Assembly (NCBI GenBank): GCA_003641695.1
Contig: QNBL01000151.1
Coordinates: 1-6,870 of the forward strand
DNA from: Spirochaetota bacterium
GTDB taxonomy: Bacteria; Spirochaetota; Spirochaetia; B11-G9
Reading direction: 5' to 3'
DNA: 6,870 nt
The position numbers and the translations under genes were made by a program. Under the pieces are notes generated by a model. That model saw only the letters and a program-made list of their open reading frames with translations, searched no databases and had not been told where the DNA came from. Shown here in pieces: positions 1-6,351 of the stretch. How positions within the stretch are numbered: position 1 is the stretch's first letter; each line of letters begins with the position of its first letter.

Positions 1-1774
1 GGACCTTAGCGTCCAGCTCTGCTTCGAGAGGATTGTTTGATTTCATCCCTGCAGAAACAATAATAAGATCAATATTGGAGAAAACTATATCTTCATCCTT
101 TCTTTTTGCATAAACAGTCCGGCCGTCGACCTTTGATATATGGGTGTAATCACTGAATACAACTCCATGTTCTGCCAGCTCTTTAAGGGATAGTTTTTTG
201 GATATCATTTCCATATTCTGGCCGAAGTCGGTAGACCGCTTTACAATTGTTATAGTGTTTTTTCCCGGTAGAAGGGCAGTTGCAACATCAACCCCGGTCA
301 AACCTCCGCCTATTATCAGGATGTTTTTATTTTGAGGAAGTTTCTCATCCATAAGAATATCTGCCCCCCGGAAGTCGGTAAGCCCCTCGATAGGAGGAAT
401 GGAAGGAACAGCTCCGGTGGCAAGGATAACGGCATCGTACTTATCAGCAAGATCCTGTTTGACTGCTTTCTTGAATATAATGTTTACTCCGTTTCTTTCC
501 AGTTCCGACTTGTAGAACGAGATAAGCCTTTCCATGGGTTTTTTATGCTGAGTTCTTGAAGCCATCAAAAACTGTCCGCCAAGCATCCCCTTTTCGAAAA
601 GATCAACCTGGCAGCCCTTGGCGGCAAGGTTTAGTGCTGCTTCCATTCCTGCAGGGCCACCCCCTGCGACAGCATAGGTTTTCTTTTCCCTGCACTCTTT
701 TGTCTTCGGAAGCTCTTTTCCGACTGAAGGGTTAATAAGACATCCCAGACCTTTTCCGGATTTTACTCCTCCGAGACATCCCTGAACACACTCCATACAG
801 GGCCGTACCGCTCCTGGAACCTTGCCTGTATACTTTCCTATGAAGTCAGGATCTGCAACCAGAGCTCTTCCTGCGGCAATGTAATCTGCCTTGTACTCTT
901 CCTTTAACCTGTCGATATCCTCTTTTGAATTTACTTTTCCCACAAATATAACAGGAATATTCACTTCCTTTTTTATCATACCTGCAAGCTCCCATGTTTT
1001 ACCTTTGGGAACGAACATGTGCTGGAAAAACCACGGGGGAGTTGAGCAGAGGGTCCCTGCGGATACATGGAGTGCTCCGGCCCCTTTACCTTCGAGAAGC
1101 TTTGCAAAGAGGATCATTTCCGGTAGTTTTATACCATCAGGGATCATCTCATCTGCACTCATTCTTACAATAATGGGAACCCTGACAGCCTGTTTAACTG
1201 CATCGAGAACTTCCAGGGGGAACCTGACCCTGTTTTCAAAACTTCCACCGTATTCATCGGTTCTGTCGTTTACCTTCGGGGACATGAATTGGGCCATCAG
1301 GTATCCGTGCCCGAACTGCAGTTCGATACTATCAAACCCGGCTTTCTCGGCCCGGACTGCGGATGAGGCAAAGAGGTTCACTATTCCCTTTATCTCATCT
1401 GTTTCAAGTCTTTTGGGTTCCGGTCCCCCCGCCTCGCAGGCTTTACTGGAAGAAGATACAAAATAGTTTTTAGGAATTTTGGGGTTTGCCATTCTTCCAG
1501 GGTGGTTCAGATGTGCTATTACCCTGGTATCGGTCTCTTGTATCATTGAAACAAGGGATGAGAGCCCTTTAATCTTATCATCCCCGTCAATTCCGAGTTG
1601 TGTCGGAACTTCCCTGAGGCCGCTGTCCATGTACAGCGGTTCCAGAGCAATAGCTCCGAGATACTTTCTTCTTTGACCGTAGAAGTCGAAATGTTTTTGG
1701 GTAATTTTCCTGTCGCCCCTTGAGTATCCCAGCTTTACCGGGGGCATTAGAAATTCGTTTTTTAATGATAACAT
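1..1774 (-). CDS. Old Yellow Enzyme / 2,4-dienoyl-CoA reductase-like NADH:flavin oxidoreductase (C-terminus outside window)
   Basis: This is a cytoplasmic flavo-iron-sulfur reductase; 591 codons are visible without a stop, and FadH-type enzymes have about 640-680 residues, so some 50-90 residues are missing at the C-terminus. Seen in order: an N-terminal TIM barrel (about 1-320) with the HLNHPGR motif at 88-94 and HGYLMAQF at 156-163, where Y158 matches the catalytic Tyr of FadH. Four cysteines, C326, C329, C333 and C345 (C-x2-C-x3-C-x11-C), match the 4Fe-4S ligands. A FAD-binding GGGPAG lies at 371-376, and a second dinucleotide fold with GGGLTG at 489-494 should bind NAD(P)H. The family passes hydride from NAD(P)H through FAD, Fe-S and FMN to an activated C=C bond. 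The substrate cannot be read here: the catalytic His of E. coli FadH appears to be Ser244. The start ATG at 1774 is chosen for GGAG 8 bases upstream and a promoter just before it. Family assignment is very sure; true dienoyl-CoA reductase activity is doubtful. Confidence 0.93.
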   Translation of the reverse strand, partial: MLSLKNEFLMPPVKLGYSRGDRKITQKHFDFYGQRRKYLGAIALEPLYMDSGLREVPTQLGIDGDDKIKGLSSLVSMIQETDTRVIAHLNHPGRMANPKIPKNYFVSSSSKACEAGGPEPKRLETDEIKGIVNLFASSAVRAEKAGFDSIELQFGHGYLMAQFMSPKVNDRTDEYGGSFENRVRFPLEVLDAVKQAVRVPIIVRMSADEMIPDGIKLPEMILFAKLLEGKGAGALHVSAGTLCSTPPWFFQHMFVPKGKTWELAGMIKKEVNIPVIFVGKVNSKEDIDRLKEEYKADYIAAGRALVADPDFIGKYTGKVPGAVRPCMECVQGCLGGVKSGKGLGCLINPSVGKELPKTKECREKKTYAVAGGGPAGMEAALNLAAKGCQVDLFEKGMLGGQFLMASRTQHKKPMERLISFYKSELERNGVNIIFKKAVKQDLADKYDAVILATGAVPSIPPIEGLTDFRGADILMDEKLPQNKNILIIGGGLTGVDVATALLPGKNTITIVKRSTDFGQNMEMISKKLSLKELAEHGVVFSDYTHISKVDGRTVYAKRKDEDIVFSNIDLIIVSAGMKSNNPLEAELDAKV

Positions 1775-1805
1775 ATACAATACTCCATATAAGAAATATT
1801 GTATA
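1774..1805 (-). repeat. Inverted repeat over the oxidoreductase ribosome binding site and start
   Basis: A perfect 9-base dyad (TATACAATA, 14-base spacer, TATTGTATA) fills most of the 47-base gap upstream of the oxidoreductase. On the coding strand the spacer contains the ribosome binding site GGAG at 1786-1783, and the last base of the dyad is the A of the ATG. In RNA it would be a weak, nearly all A-U stem presenting the binding site in its loop. It would form fully only in transcripts reading through from the cyclase gene, because the local promoter should start transcription near 1798, inside the upstream arm. As DNA it could equally be an operator around the transcription start. It lacks the GC stem and U-tract of a terminator. 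Confidence 0.45.
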
Positions 1806-1813
1806 GTATATCA
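1805..1813 (-). promoter_or_regulatory. Extended -10 promoter element for the oxidoreductase gene
   Basis: Read on the minus strand, 1813 to 1805 is TGATATACT, which is TG-N-TATACT, a near-consensus extended -10 for the housekeeping sigma factor. The expected start point is near 1798, giving a leader of about 24 bases with GGAG in it, a good fit to the ATG at 1774. No convincing -35 box is visible at 16-18 bases, which extended -10 promoters tolerate. The element lies just after the cyclase stop codon, so the oxidoreductase can be made independently as well as by readthrough. The same nine bases recur on the same strand at 4586-4578 before the cyclase gene. Confidence 0.55.
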
Positions 1814-1821
1814 TGGAATTC

Positions 1822-4521
1822 TTATTTGGTGGTAAGATTAAAAACTCCGTCCCAGGAATCTTTCGGAGGTTTTTTCCTGAATTCCCTGCACCGTTTGATG
1901 TATGTATGTGCCGGCCCGTCATCGGGAAGGATGTCAAGAACTTTTGAAAACACTTTTTCTGCCTGTGCCCATTCTTTTTTCTCAAAAAGTTCAAGTGCTT
2001 CATGGAAAACGGCAACAGCTTCCAGAGTTACTTCATCAGTCATTCCCTTTTCTTCAATCAGTTCATACAGTCTTACCGGTGTTTGAATTCCGACAACCCG
2101 CACTCTGTCCATTTGCCTTACGGTAAAGTTTTCACCTCCCGCCTTGTAGGTTTCTTCGCTTATGAGAATCGCTGTTCCATACTGTTTATTTACCCCTTCC
2201 AGGCGGGATGCCAGGTTAACGGCATTTCCCATTATGGTGTAATCCATTTTCTTTGGCGTTCCCATGTTCCCCACAACCATGGGTCCGGTATTAATCCCCA
2301 CTCTTGTGAAGAGCGGAGACGGTGTCATCTGTTCTGCCATAAAACGCTCATTCAGTTCCATCTCTGTCCGCTTCATCCGCACTGCGGAGAGACAGGCTTT
2401 TGCCGCATGATCGGAGTACTCAACAGGAGCTCCGAAAAAGGATATTATTGCATCTCCCTCGTACTTGTCTATTGTTCCCCGGTAGTCCAGAATTATATTA
2501 CTCATTGCAGTTAAATACTCGTTAAGCAGATGAACAAGATCGGTCGGATCCATATCTTCCGAGATTGTCGAAAATCCCTGAATATCGGTAAACAGTGCGG
2601 TAAGTTCCTTTTTCTCTCCTCCAAGGTTCAGTTTATCAGGATTCGATATCAGTTCGTTTATGACATCCGTGGACAGGTAATGGGAAAAAGCATTCCTGAG
2701 GAAACTCTTCTCTTTTTCCAAAGTGAAAAAATTAAACAGGAACAAAACTATTGCCGTGAAAAAGAGAGACAGTGACGGCGTTAAAACCGGCATGTAGATT
2801 CCTGTTGTAATAAAATACGCCGCAAGAGCTCCGGCAACAACAATGGTAAAAATAAATCCCGCTGCGACAGATACTACTGGTTTCCTCCCGCGAATTACCA
2901 GCGAAAGCACAATAGTCAGAACAAATGCCAGAACAGCCGAGTACCACCAGGGACAGGTGTCAAGAAACGAACGGGAAAGAATGGTGTTTAGGGTATTGGC
3001 ATGTATTCCGACATTCATAAATTCCTTTTCAAAAGGGGTTACACCAATATCAGTGGTGGATGTTCCGGTTTGACCTATAATGGCGAAAGAGCCGGATAAG
3101 GCTTTTTTAAGCATTTTTCTGGAGGCTTGCACATTGTTGTATATATCTCTCAGGGCCTTGAAATTTTCAGGGACCTCTTTCTTGACTTCCCTGTAGGATA
3201 TTTTTGTTTCCTGTGGAACATCTGTTGAGTTCAGGACATTTTCTATATCGGCAAGCAGATCTTTTTCAGCATCTCCGCTAAGGAAACTTCCCGTTTCTGA
3301 GAAAAAGTAGTCCCGTGCATCAATATAATCTTCCAGGGAAGAAAGATCTCCGCCATTGAGGATCTCTTTTTTCAAGCCTTCCGCATAATCATAAATTGAA
3401 AGCAGCTCAGAATCTCCCTGGTAGTATGAAAGATATCCTGCCGCTCCGACTGCTTTAAGATTATCTATCAAATCCTGCTCAAGGTGTTTGTTCTGTACCA
3501 GTTCAAAATAGCTTAAGTGCCGGAAACTGTTCTGGAAACTGTTTTTCGTCCAGTTAACGAGAAGTCTGCCGCTGGTTTCCAGGGGAATCTCTATCTCCTT
3601 ATAATCCTGATTCTTAATCCCCTTCAGGGTTATGGAGTTTTTATCTACCGTTACCTGCGGATTGCCGAAATACTGAAGAAGCGGAGCGAACACAAGCTGA
3701 GGGAAAAGACGGTCTTCAAATCTGCATACCAGATTAATTCTCCGCATAACTCCGTCGTTATCAATCGTTACATTAGGGAATCCTGCACCGGCGGCATGAG
3801 AAAGTACCGGTTCGATTGCCGGGCGTATATCCTGTGCCGTAAAAATATCCTTATCGTTATTAACTGCGTTTTTCAGACTGATATTTTCAAGCAGGTATTT
3901 TTTATACTCTTCTGAAATCTGCTCCTCTTTTCCCGGAAGCATATTGATGGTAAAGAATGCATTCCGGAAAAAACGGGCGGCACTGCCAAGGTATACATCG
4001 TTGTCCCGTGCAATTTCCTGAACTTTTTTTACCAGGTTGTTTTTTGTTTCATCGTTGAGACCGGTAAGCTGGTATACATAGTCTTCAGCATCTTTTACAG
4101 AGATATTCCCCTCCTTGATGGCTGAAAAAAGATCAGACATGTTCTGATTTATGGAAGAAAACTCTTTGTTGAAAACCTCGGGAATTTCCTTTTGCAGCAG
4201 TTCAGCATTTACTCCAAGAGGACTTTTTTCGGTGTACTCAATATCAAAAACGGCAGTTCCGGTACCCATTTCCCTCATCAGGACAAGACCGTCTGCCATA
4301 ATGTCCCTGCTCCAGGGCCAGACACCCACCTGTGCAATGGAGGGATCATCTATATCAACAAGGATGATGTCCCGGTTTTCGGGGATGCCGGGGCGCAGGT
4401 GAAGCAGCATATCGTAAACTTTTTCTTCACCGTTCCGATAAAAGTCAAATATGTTTAATATGGTAAATAGTGATGCTATTACCGCTGGAAGAAGCAGCAC
4501 CAAAAGCAGCTTTTTTTTCAT
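1822..4521 (-). CDS. CHASE2-domain transmembrane class III adenylate cyclase
   Basis: 899 residues, predicted to make cAMP from ATP in response to a periplasmic signal. A hydrophobic N-terminal helix (about 4-25) is followed by a periplasmic CHASE2 region (about 30-520) with LVDIDD at 54-59, WPW at 68-70, FDIEY at 92-96, DNDGVMRRI at 254-262 and AIIGQTG at 480-486. Three membrane helices lie at about 525-545, 549-573 and 577-600. The cytoplasmic cyclase domain (about 636-793) has metal-binding D646 and D690, purine-selecting K686 and D760 (the Lys/Asp pair of adenylate rather than guanylate cyclases), and transition-state residues N769 and R773. The set is complete, so it should be active. 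A tail at about 835-885 resembles a TPR helix pair and ends in a WDGVF...K motif. The CHASE2 part has two apparent insertions (about 100-200 and 345-475). The start at 4521 has GGAGGA just upstream. It is divergent from an envelope-protein operon and 47 bases before the oxidoreductase. The signal sensed is unknown. Confidence 0.96.
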   Translation of the reverse strand: MKKKLLLVLLLPAVIASLFTILNIFDFYRNGEEKVYDMLLHLRPGIPENRDIILVDIDDPSIAQVGVWPWSRDIMADGLVLMREMGTGTAVFDIEYTEKSPLGVNAELLQKEIPEVFNKEFSSINQNMSDLFSAIKEGNISVKDAEDYVYQLTGLNDETKNNLVKKVQEIARDNDVYLGSAARFFRNAFFTINMLPGKEEQISEEYKKYLLENISLKNAVNNDKDIFTAQDIRPAIEPVLSHAAGAGFPNVTIDNDGVMRRINLVCRFEDRLFPQLVFAPLLQYFGNPQVTVDKNSITLKGIKNQDYKEIEIPLETSGRLLVNWTKNSFQNSFRHLSYFELVQNKHLEQDLIDNLKAVGAAGYLSYYQGDSELLSIYDYAEGLKKEILNGGDLSSLEDYIDARDYFFSETGSFLSGDAEKDLLADIENVLNSTDVPQETKISYREVKKEVPENFKALRDIYNNVQASRKMLKKALSGSFAIIGQTGTSTTDIGVTPFEKEFMNVGIHANTLNTILSRSFLDTCPWWYSAVLAFVLTIVLSLVIRGRKPVVSVAAGFIFTIVVAGALAAYFITTGIYMPVLTPSLSLFFTAIVLFLFNFFTLEKEKSFLRNAFSHYLSTDVINELISNPDKLNLGGEKKELTALFTDIQGFSTISEDMDPTDLVHLLNEYLTAMSNIILDYRGTIDKYEGDAIISFFGAPVEYSDHAAKACLSAVRMKRTEMELNERFMAEQMTPSPLFTRVGINTGPMVVGNMGTPKKMDYTIMGNAVNLASRLEGVNKQYGTAILISEETYKAGGENFTVRQMDRVRVVGIQTPVRLYELIEEKGMTDEVTLEAVAVFHEALELFEKKEWAQAEKVFSKVLDILPDDGPAHTYIKRCREFRKKPPKDSWDGVFNLTTK

Positions 4522-4556
4522 ACGTCCTCCGTTACCGTATAGAAATTAAAAAAAAA

Positions 4557-4567
4557 TGATATATACT
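4557..4567 (+). promoter_or_regulatory. Extended -10 promoter element for the rightward operon
   Basis: The plus strand has TG at 4557-4558, one base, then TATATA (4560-4565), overlapping TATACT (4562-4567). Either hexamer is a good -10, and the first has the extended TG. Transcription would start near 4572-4574, giving a leader of about 30 bases before the ATG at 4604. A run of nine A (4548-4556) directly upstream may help as a curved or UP-like segment. No good -35 is seen; TTACCG at 4532 is too far away. The element forms the left half of the palindrome at 4561-4584. Confidence 0.5.
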
Positions 4568-4584
4568 CTCTGTATAGAGTATAT
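4561..4584. repeat. Palindrome in the divergent promoter region
   Basis: ATATACTCT and AGAGTATAT form a perfect 9-base inverted repeat with a 6-base spacer (CTGTAT). It sits in the middle of the 82-base region between two divergent genes, at the place where both promoters overlap. The symmetry is partly explained by two opposed -10 elements (TATACT on each strand), but the CT/AG bases extending each arm are not required by a -10. A dimeric repressor or activator site is therefore also possible. It has no GC stem, so it is not a terminator. Confidence 0.6.
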
Positions 4585-4586
4585 CA
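4578..4586 (-). promoter_or_regulatory. Extended -10 promoter element for the cyclase gene
   Basis: On the minus strand 4586 to 4578 reads TGATATACT, the same extended -10 as the one before the oxidoreductase. A start near 4571 gives a leader of about 50 bases to the cyclase ATG at 4521, including a run of nine U (4556-4548) and the GGAGGA ribosome binding site at 4530-4525. The best -35 candidate is TTGCCC at 4604-4599, four of six matches with a short 15-base spacing, so it is weak. This promoter points toward and overlaps the rightward one, so simultaneous use is unlikely. Confidence 0.5.
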
Positions 4587-4603
4587 CATTGATGGAGGGG
4601 GCA

Positions 4604-5068
4604 ATGAAAGAAAAATGCGTTTTTCTTTTCTTTTTAATAGTATTCGCTTTTATGGGCTGGAATCTTTTTGGCCAGTCGAACAGTGTTATCGATACCCTGC
4701 TGGATGAAGCAGAAGCCGATTTGGGAAATACAGCGTACATGGTGTTTACCGGGGCAGGACTGCTTGACGAAGGAGCGGATGTATCTGCAGGGTTAAAAGT
4801 ACTTGCAGAAGGGAGCTGGAGTCCGCTTGCAGGGAAAGGTGCGGATGCTTCGCTTACTCTTGGGGAATATTCTTTTCTGATTACCGGGGCTTTCAATATA
4901 AAGGGAGGACTCATGTACCGCCTGTTTCCGGGGCCGAGATATGCGGCTCGGGAGTTGAAGTACCTGGGCATTATTGACAGGGATGCAGATCCATCTGTAC
5001 CGGTAAGCGGAGAGGATGTAATGCGGATCCTTGGATACGTGCTTGAATGGAAGGATAACGTAAAATGA
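4604..5068 (+). CDS. Small exported protein with degenerate SLH-like repeats
   Basis: 154 residues; the exact family is not recognised with certainty. The N-terminus is a signal peptide: MKEK, a Phe/Leu/Ile-rich core at about 6-22, and a likely cut after LFG at residue 23. There is no lipobox, so it is probably soluble in the periplasm or outside. The mature part has two copies of a pattern like an SLH module: an Ala-rich helix ending in a Gly-Leu/Ile turn (TAYMVFTGAGLL 43-54; RYAARELKYLGII 112-124), then a linker, then T/S-x-GE plus a helix (LTLGEYSFLI 84-93; VPVSGEDVMRIL 132-143). Between them is a distinctive GGLMYRLFPGPRYA at 101-114. SLH modules usually bind wall polymers or anchor envelope proteins. 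The start at 4604 is preferred because GGAGG lies 5 bases upstream; the in-frame ATGs at 4556 and 4592 fall in the promoter and in the ribosome binding site. First gene of the operon; its stop overlaps the next start by 4 bases. Confidence 0.85.
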   Translation: MKEKCVFLFFLIVFAFMGWNLFGQSNSVIDTLLDEAEADLGNTAYMVFTGAGLLDEGADVSAGLKVLAEGSWSPLAGKGADASLTLGEYSFLITGAFNIKGGLMYRLFPGPRYAARELKYLGIIDRDADPSVPVSGEDVMRILGYVLEWKDNVK

Positions 5069-6339
5069 AAAAATACACACTTTTAACTATTCTTATACTT
5101 ATAACAACAGCTGGAGTGTTCGGACTGGATTTCGGAGGAAATCTTGAAGACTCAACCCTTTATTATCATGCATCGGATTCGGATATTTATCATGCCGATA
5201 CCGTATCATTCTGGCTGAGAACCGGAGTTTGGAAGGATACCGCTTTATTTGCTCAGGGGAGTTACACCTACTCGACCGATCAGGCCTATGCTTTTGATAT
5301 CGACTTGTTTAAGGTGGAGAACAAAAGCCTTTCTTTTCTTAATTATATATTCGGCCGGTTTCATACATCGGATTTTAGCGGGTATGTATTCAATGGAAGA
5401 CTTGACGGAGCATCCGGAACACTGAACTTTCCCTGGGGGCAAATTAGTGCGCAGGCGGGATATACCGGACTCATGTTTAATACTTCCGCTATAGAGATGA
5501 CCCTTGCGGATCAGCAGGATGCAGATGGAGTGTTTGATCTCGAATCACCAAGGCTGGTGGGCGGGGTGGAAGCAGTTTTGCCCGATATTTTTCTTATGCA
5601 GGATATAACTGCAGGATTGTGGCTGCAGTTTGATCTGCGGCCGGAGCCTGACCTAACAAGTGCCGGAGGGAAGCTGAGTACTCAGTATTTTGGGGTAAAA
5701 GTAAATGGATCACCTGTTTTGAATTTATACTACGATGCATTCGCTTTTCTTGGTACCGGACAAACCTTGTCCTGGATAAACAGTACGTATGTGTATAAAC
5801 CGCTGATTTCGTTTCTTGGTTCTGCAGGTGCAAGGTACTACATACCTGAGCTGCTCTCTTCTGTTGCAGATGTGAGAATACTTTATTCATCCGGAGATAA
5901 AGACTACGCATCGTCGTTTCTTGAAGGTAATACAGACGGGAACGGAACAACATTCACACCGGTTACTGCAAAAAGTTCTGCCCTGGTGTTCAACCCGAAG
6001 GCAGGAAATCTTGTTTTTATAAAGGCAGGCTATTCCCTGAAACCTTTTAGCAGCATGCCCGGTGACATGCTGAACCGTATCCAGGTGAATCTAACCGGAG
6101 TTACTTTTTTCAGACCGACTACCGGCCAGATTTCTGAAAGCGGTATCAATCCGGCTTCTTCCGAACTGTATTTGGGAAGTGAGATAGACGGAACGGTAAA
6201 CTTCCGCCCCTACTCGGATCTGGGTTTGTCACTTTCGGGCGGAGTGTTCATGCCGAACAATAAATCCGGGGGTGCTTTTCTGGAATCCCGGCGGACTACA
6301 GAATTTTTGATACGGCTTGGATTGTCGTTCAGTTTTTGA
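5065..6339 (+). CDS. Outer-membrane beta-barrel protein, function unknown
   Basis: 424 residues. A clear signal peptide (MKKYT, hydrophobic core about 5-15, cut near VFG at residue 20, leaving LDFGG). The mature chain of about 400 residues is made of alternating polar/hydrophobic stretches rich in Tyr, Phe, Gly, Ser and Thr, without membrane helices. It ends with TEFLIRLGLSFSF, an amphipathic last strand with a terminal Phe, which is the signature recognised by the BAM assembly machinery. No TonB box, plug or enzymatic motif is visible, so a porin-like channel or structural barrel is most likely; a substrate cannot be named. Its ATG overlaps the upstream TGA (ATGA at 5065-5068), with AAGGA about 9 bases before, so it is probably translationally coupled to the SLH-like gene. 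The FecR gene follows after 12 bases. Barrel assignment is by composition and C-terminus only. Confidence 0.85.
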   Translation: MKKYTLLTILILITTAGVFGLDFGGNLEDSTLYYHASDSDIYHADTVSFWLRTGVWKDTALFAQGSYTYSTDQAYAFDIDLFKVENKSLSFLNYIFGRFHTSDFSGYVFNGRLDGASGTLNFPWGQISAQAGYTGLMFNTSAIEMTLADQQDADGVFDLESPRLVGGVEAVLPDIFLMQDITAGLWLQFDLRPEPDLTSAGGKLSTQYFGVKVNGSPVLNLYYDAFAFLGTGQTLSWINSTYVYKPLISFLGSAGARYYIPELLSSVADVRILYSSGDKDYASSFLEGNTDGNGTTFTPVTAKSSALVFNPKAGNLVFIKAGYSLKPFSSMPGDMLNRIQVNLTGVTFFRPTTGQISESGINPASSELYLGSEIDGTVNFRPYSDLGLSLSGGVFMPNNKSGGAFLESRRTTEFLIRLGLSFSF

Positions 6340-6351
6340 GGAGATAACATT

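Noticed and set aside
891..1466. Open frame of 191 codons on the plus strand inside the oxidoreductase gene
   Set aside because: It is antisense to a gene with clear family motifs and its translation is low-complexity Ser/Pro-rich with no recognisable domain.
1775..1821. Terminator between the cyclase and oxidoreductase genes
   Set aside because: The only dyad is AT-rich with one G-C pair per arm and no U-tract after it, so readthrough is plausible.
4511..4518. Run of eight A right after the cyclase start codon, as a possible phase-variation tract
   Set aside because: It encodes the usual Lys-rich start of a membrane protein; the length is modest and there is no sign of a frameshifted allele.
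4556..4603. In-frame upstream ATG at 4556 that would lengthen the SLH-like protein by 16 residues
   Set aside because: It lies in the predicted -10 region, has no ribosome binding site (only an A-run before it) and would spoil the signal peptide; the ATG at 4604 has GGAGG at proper spacing.
4546..4971. Open frame on the minus strand opposite the SLH-like gene
   Set aside because: It shows Ser/Pro/Ala-rich composition typical of an antisense shadow and would run through the promoter region; the plus-strand frame has a signal peptide, ribosome binding site and operon context.
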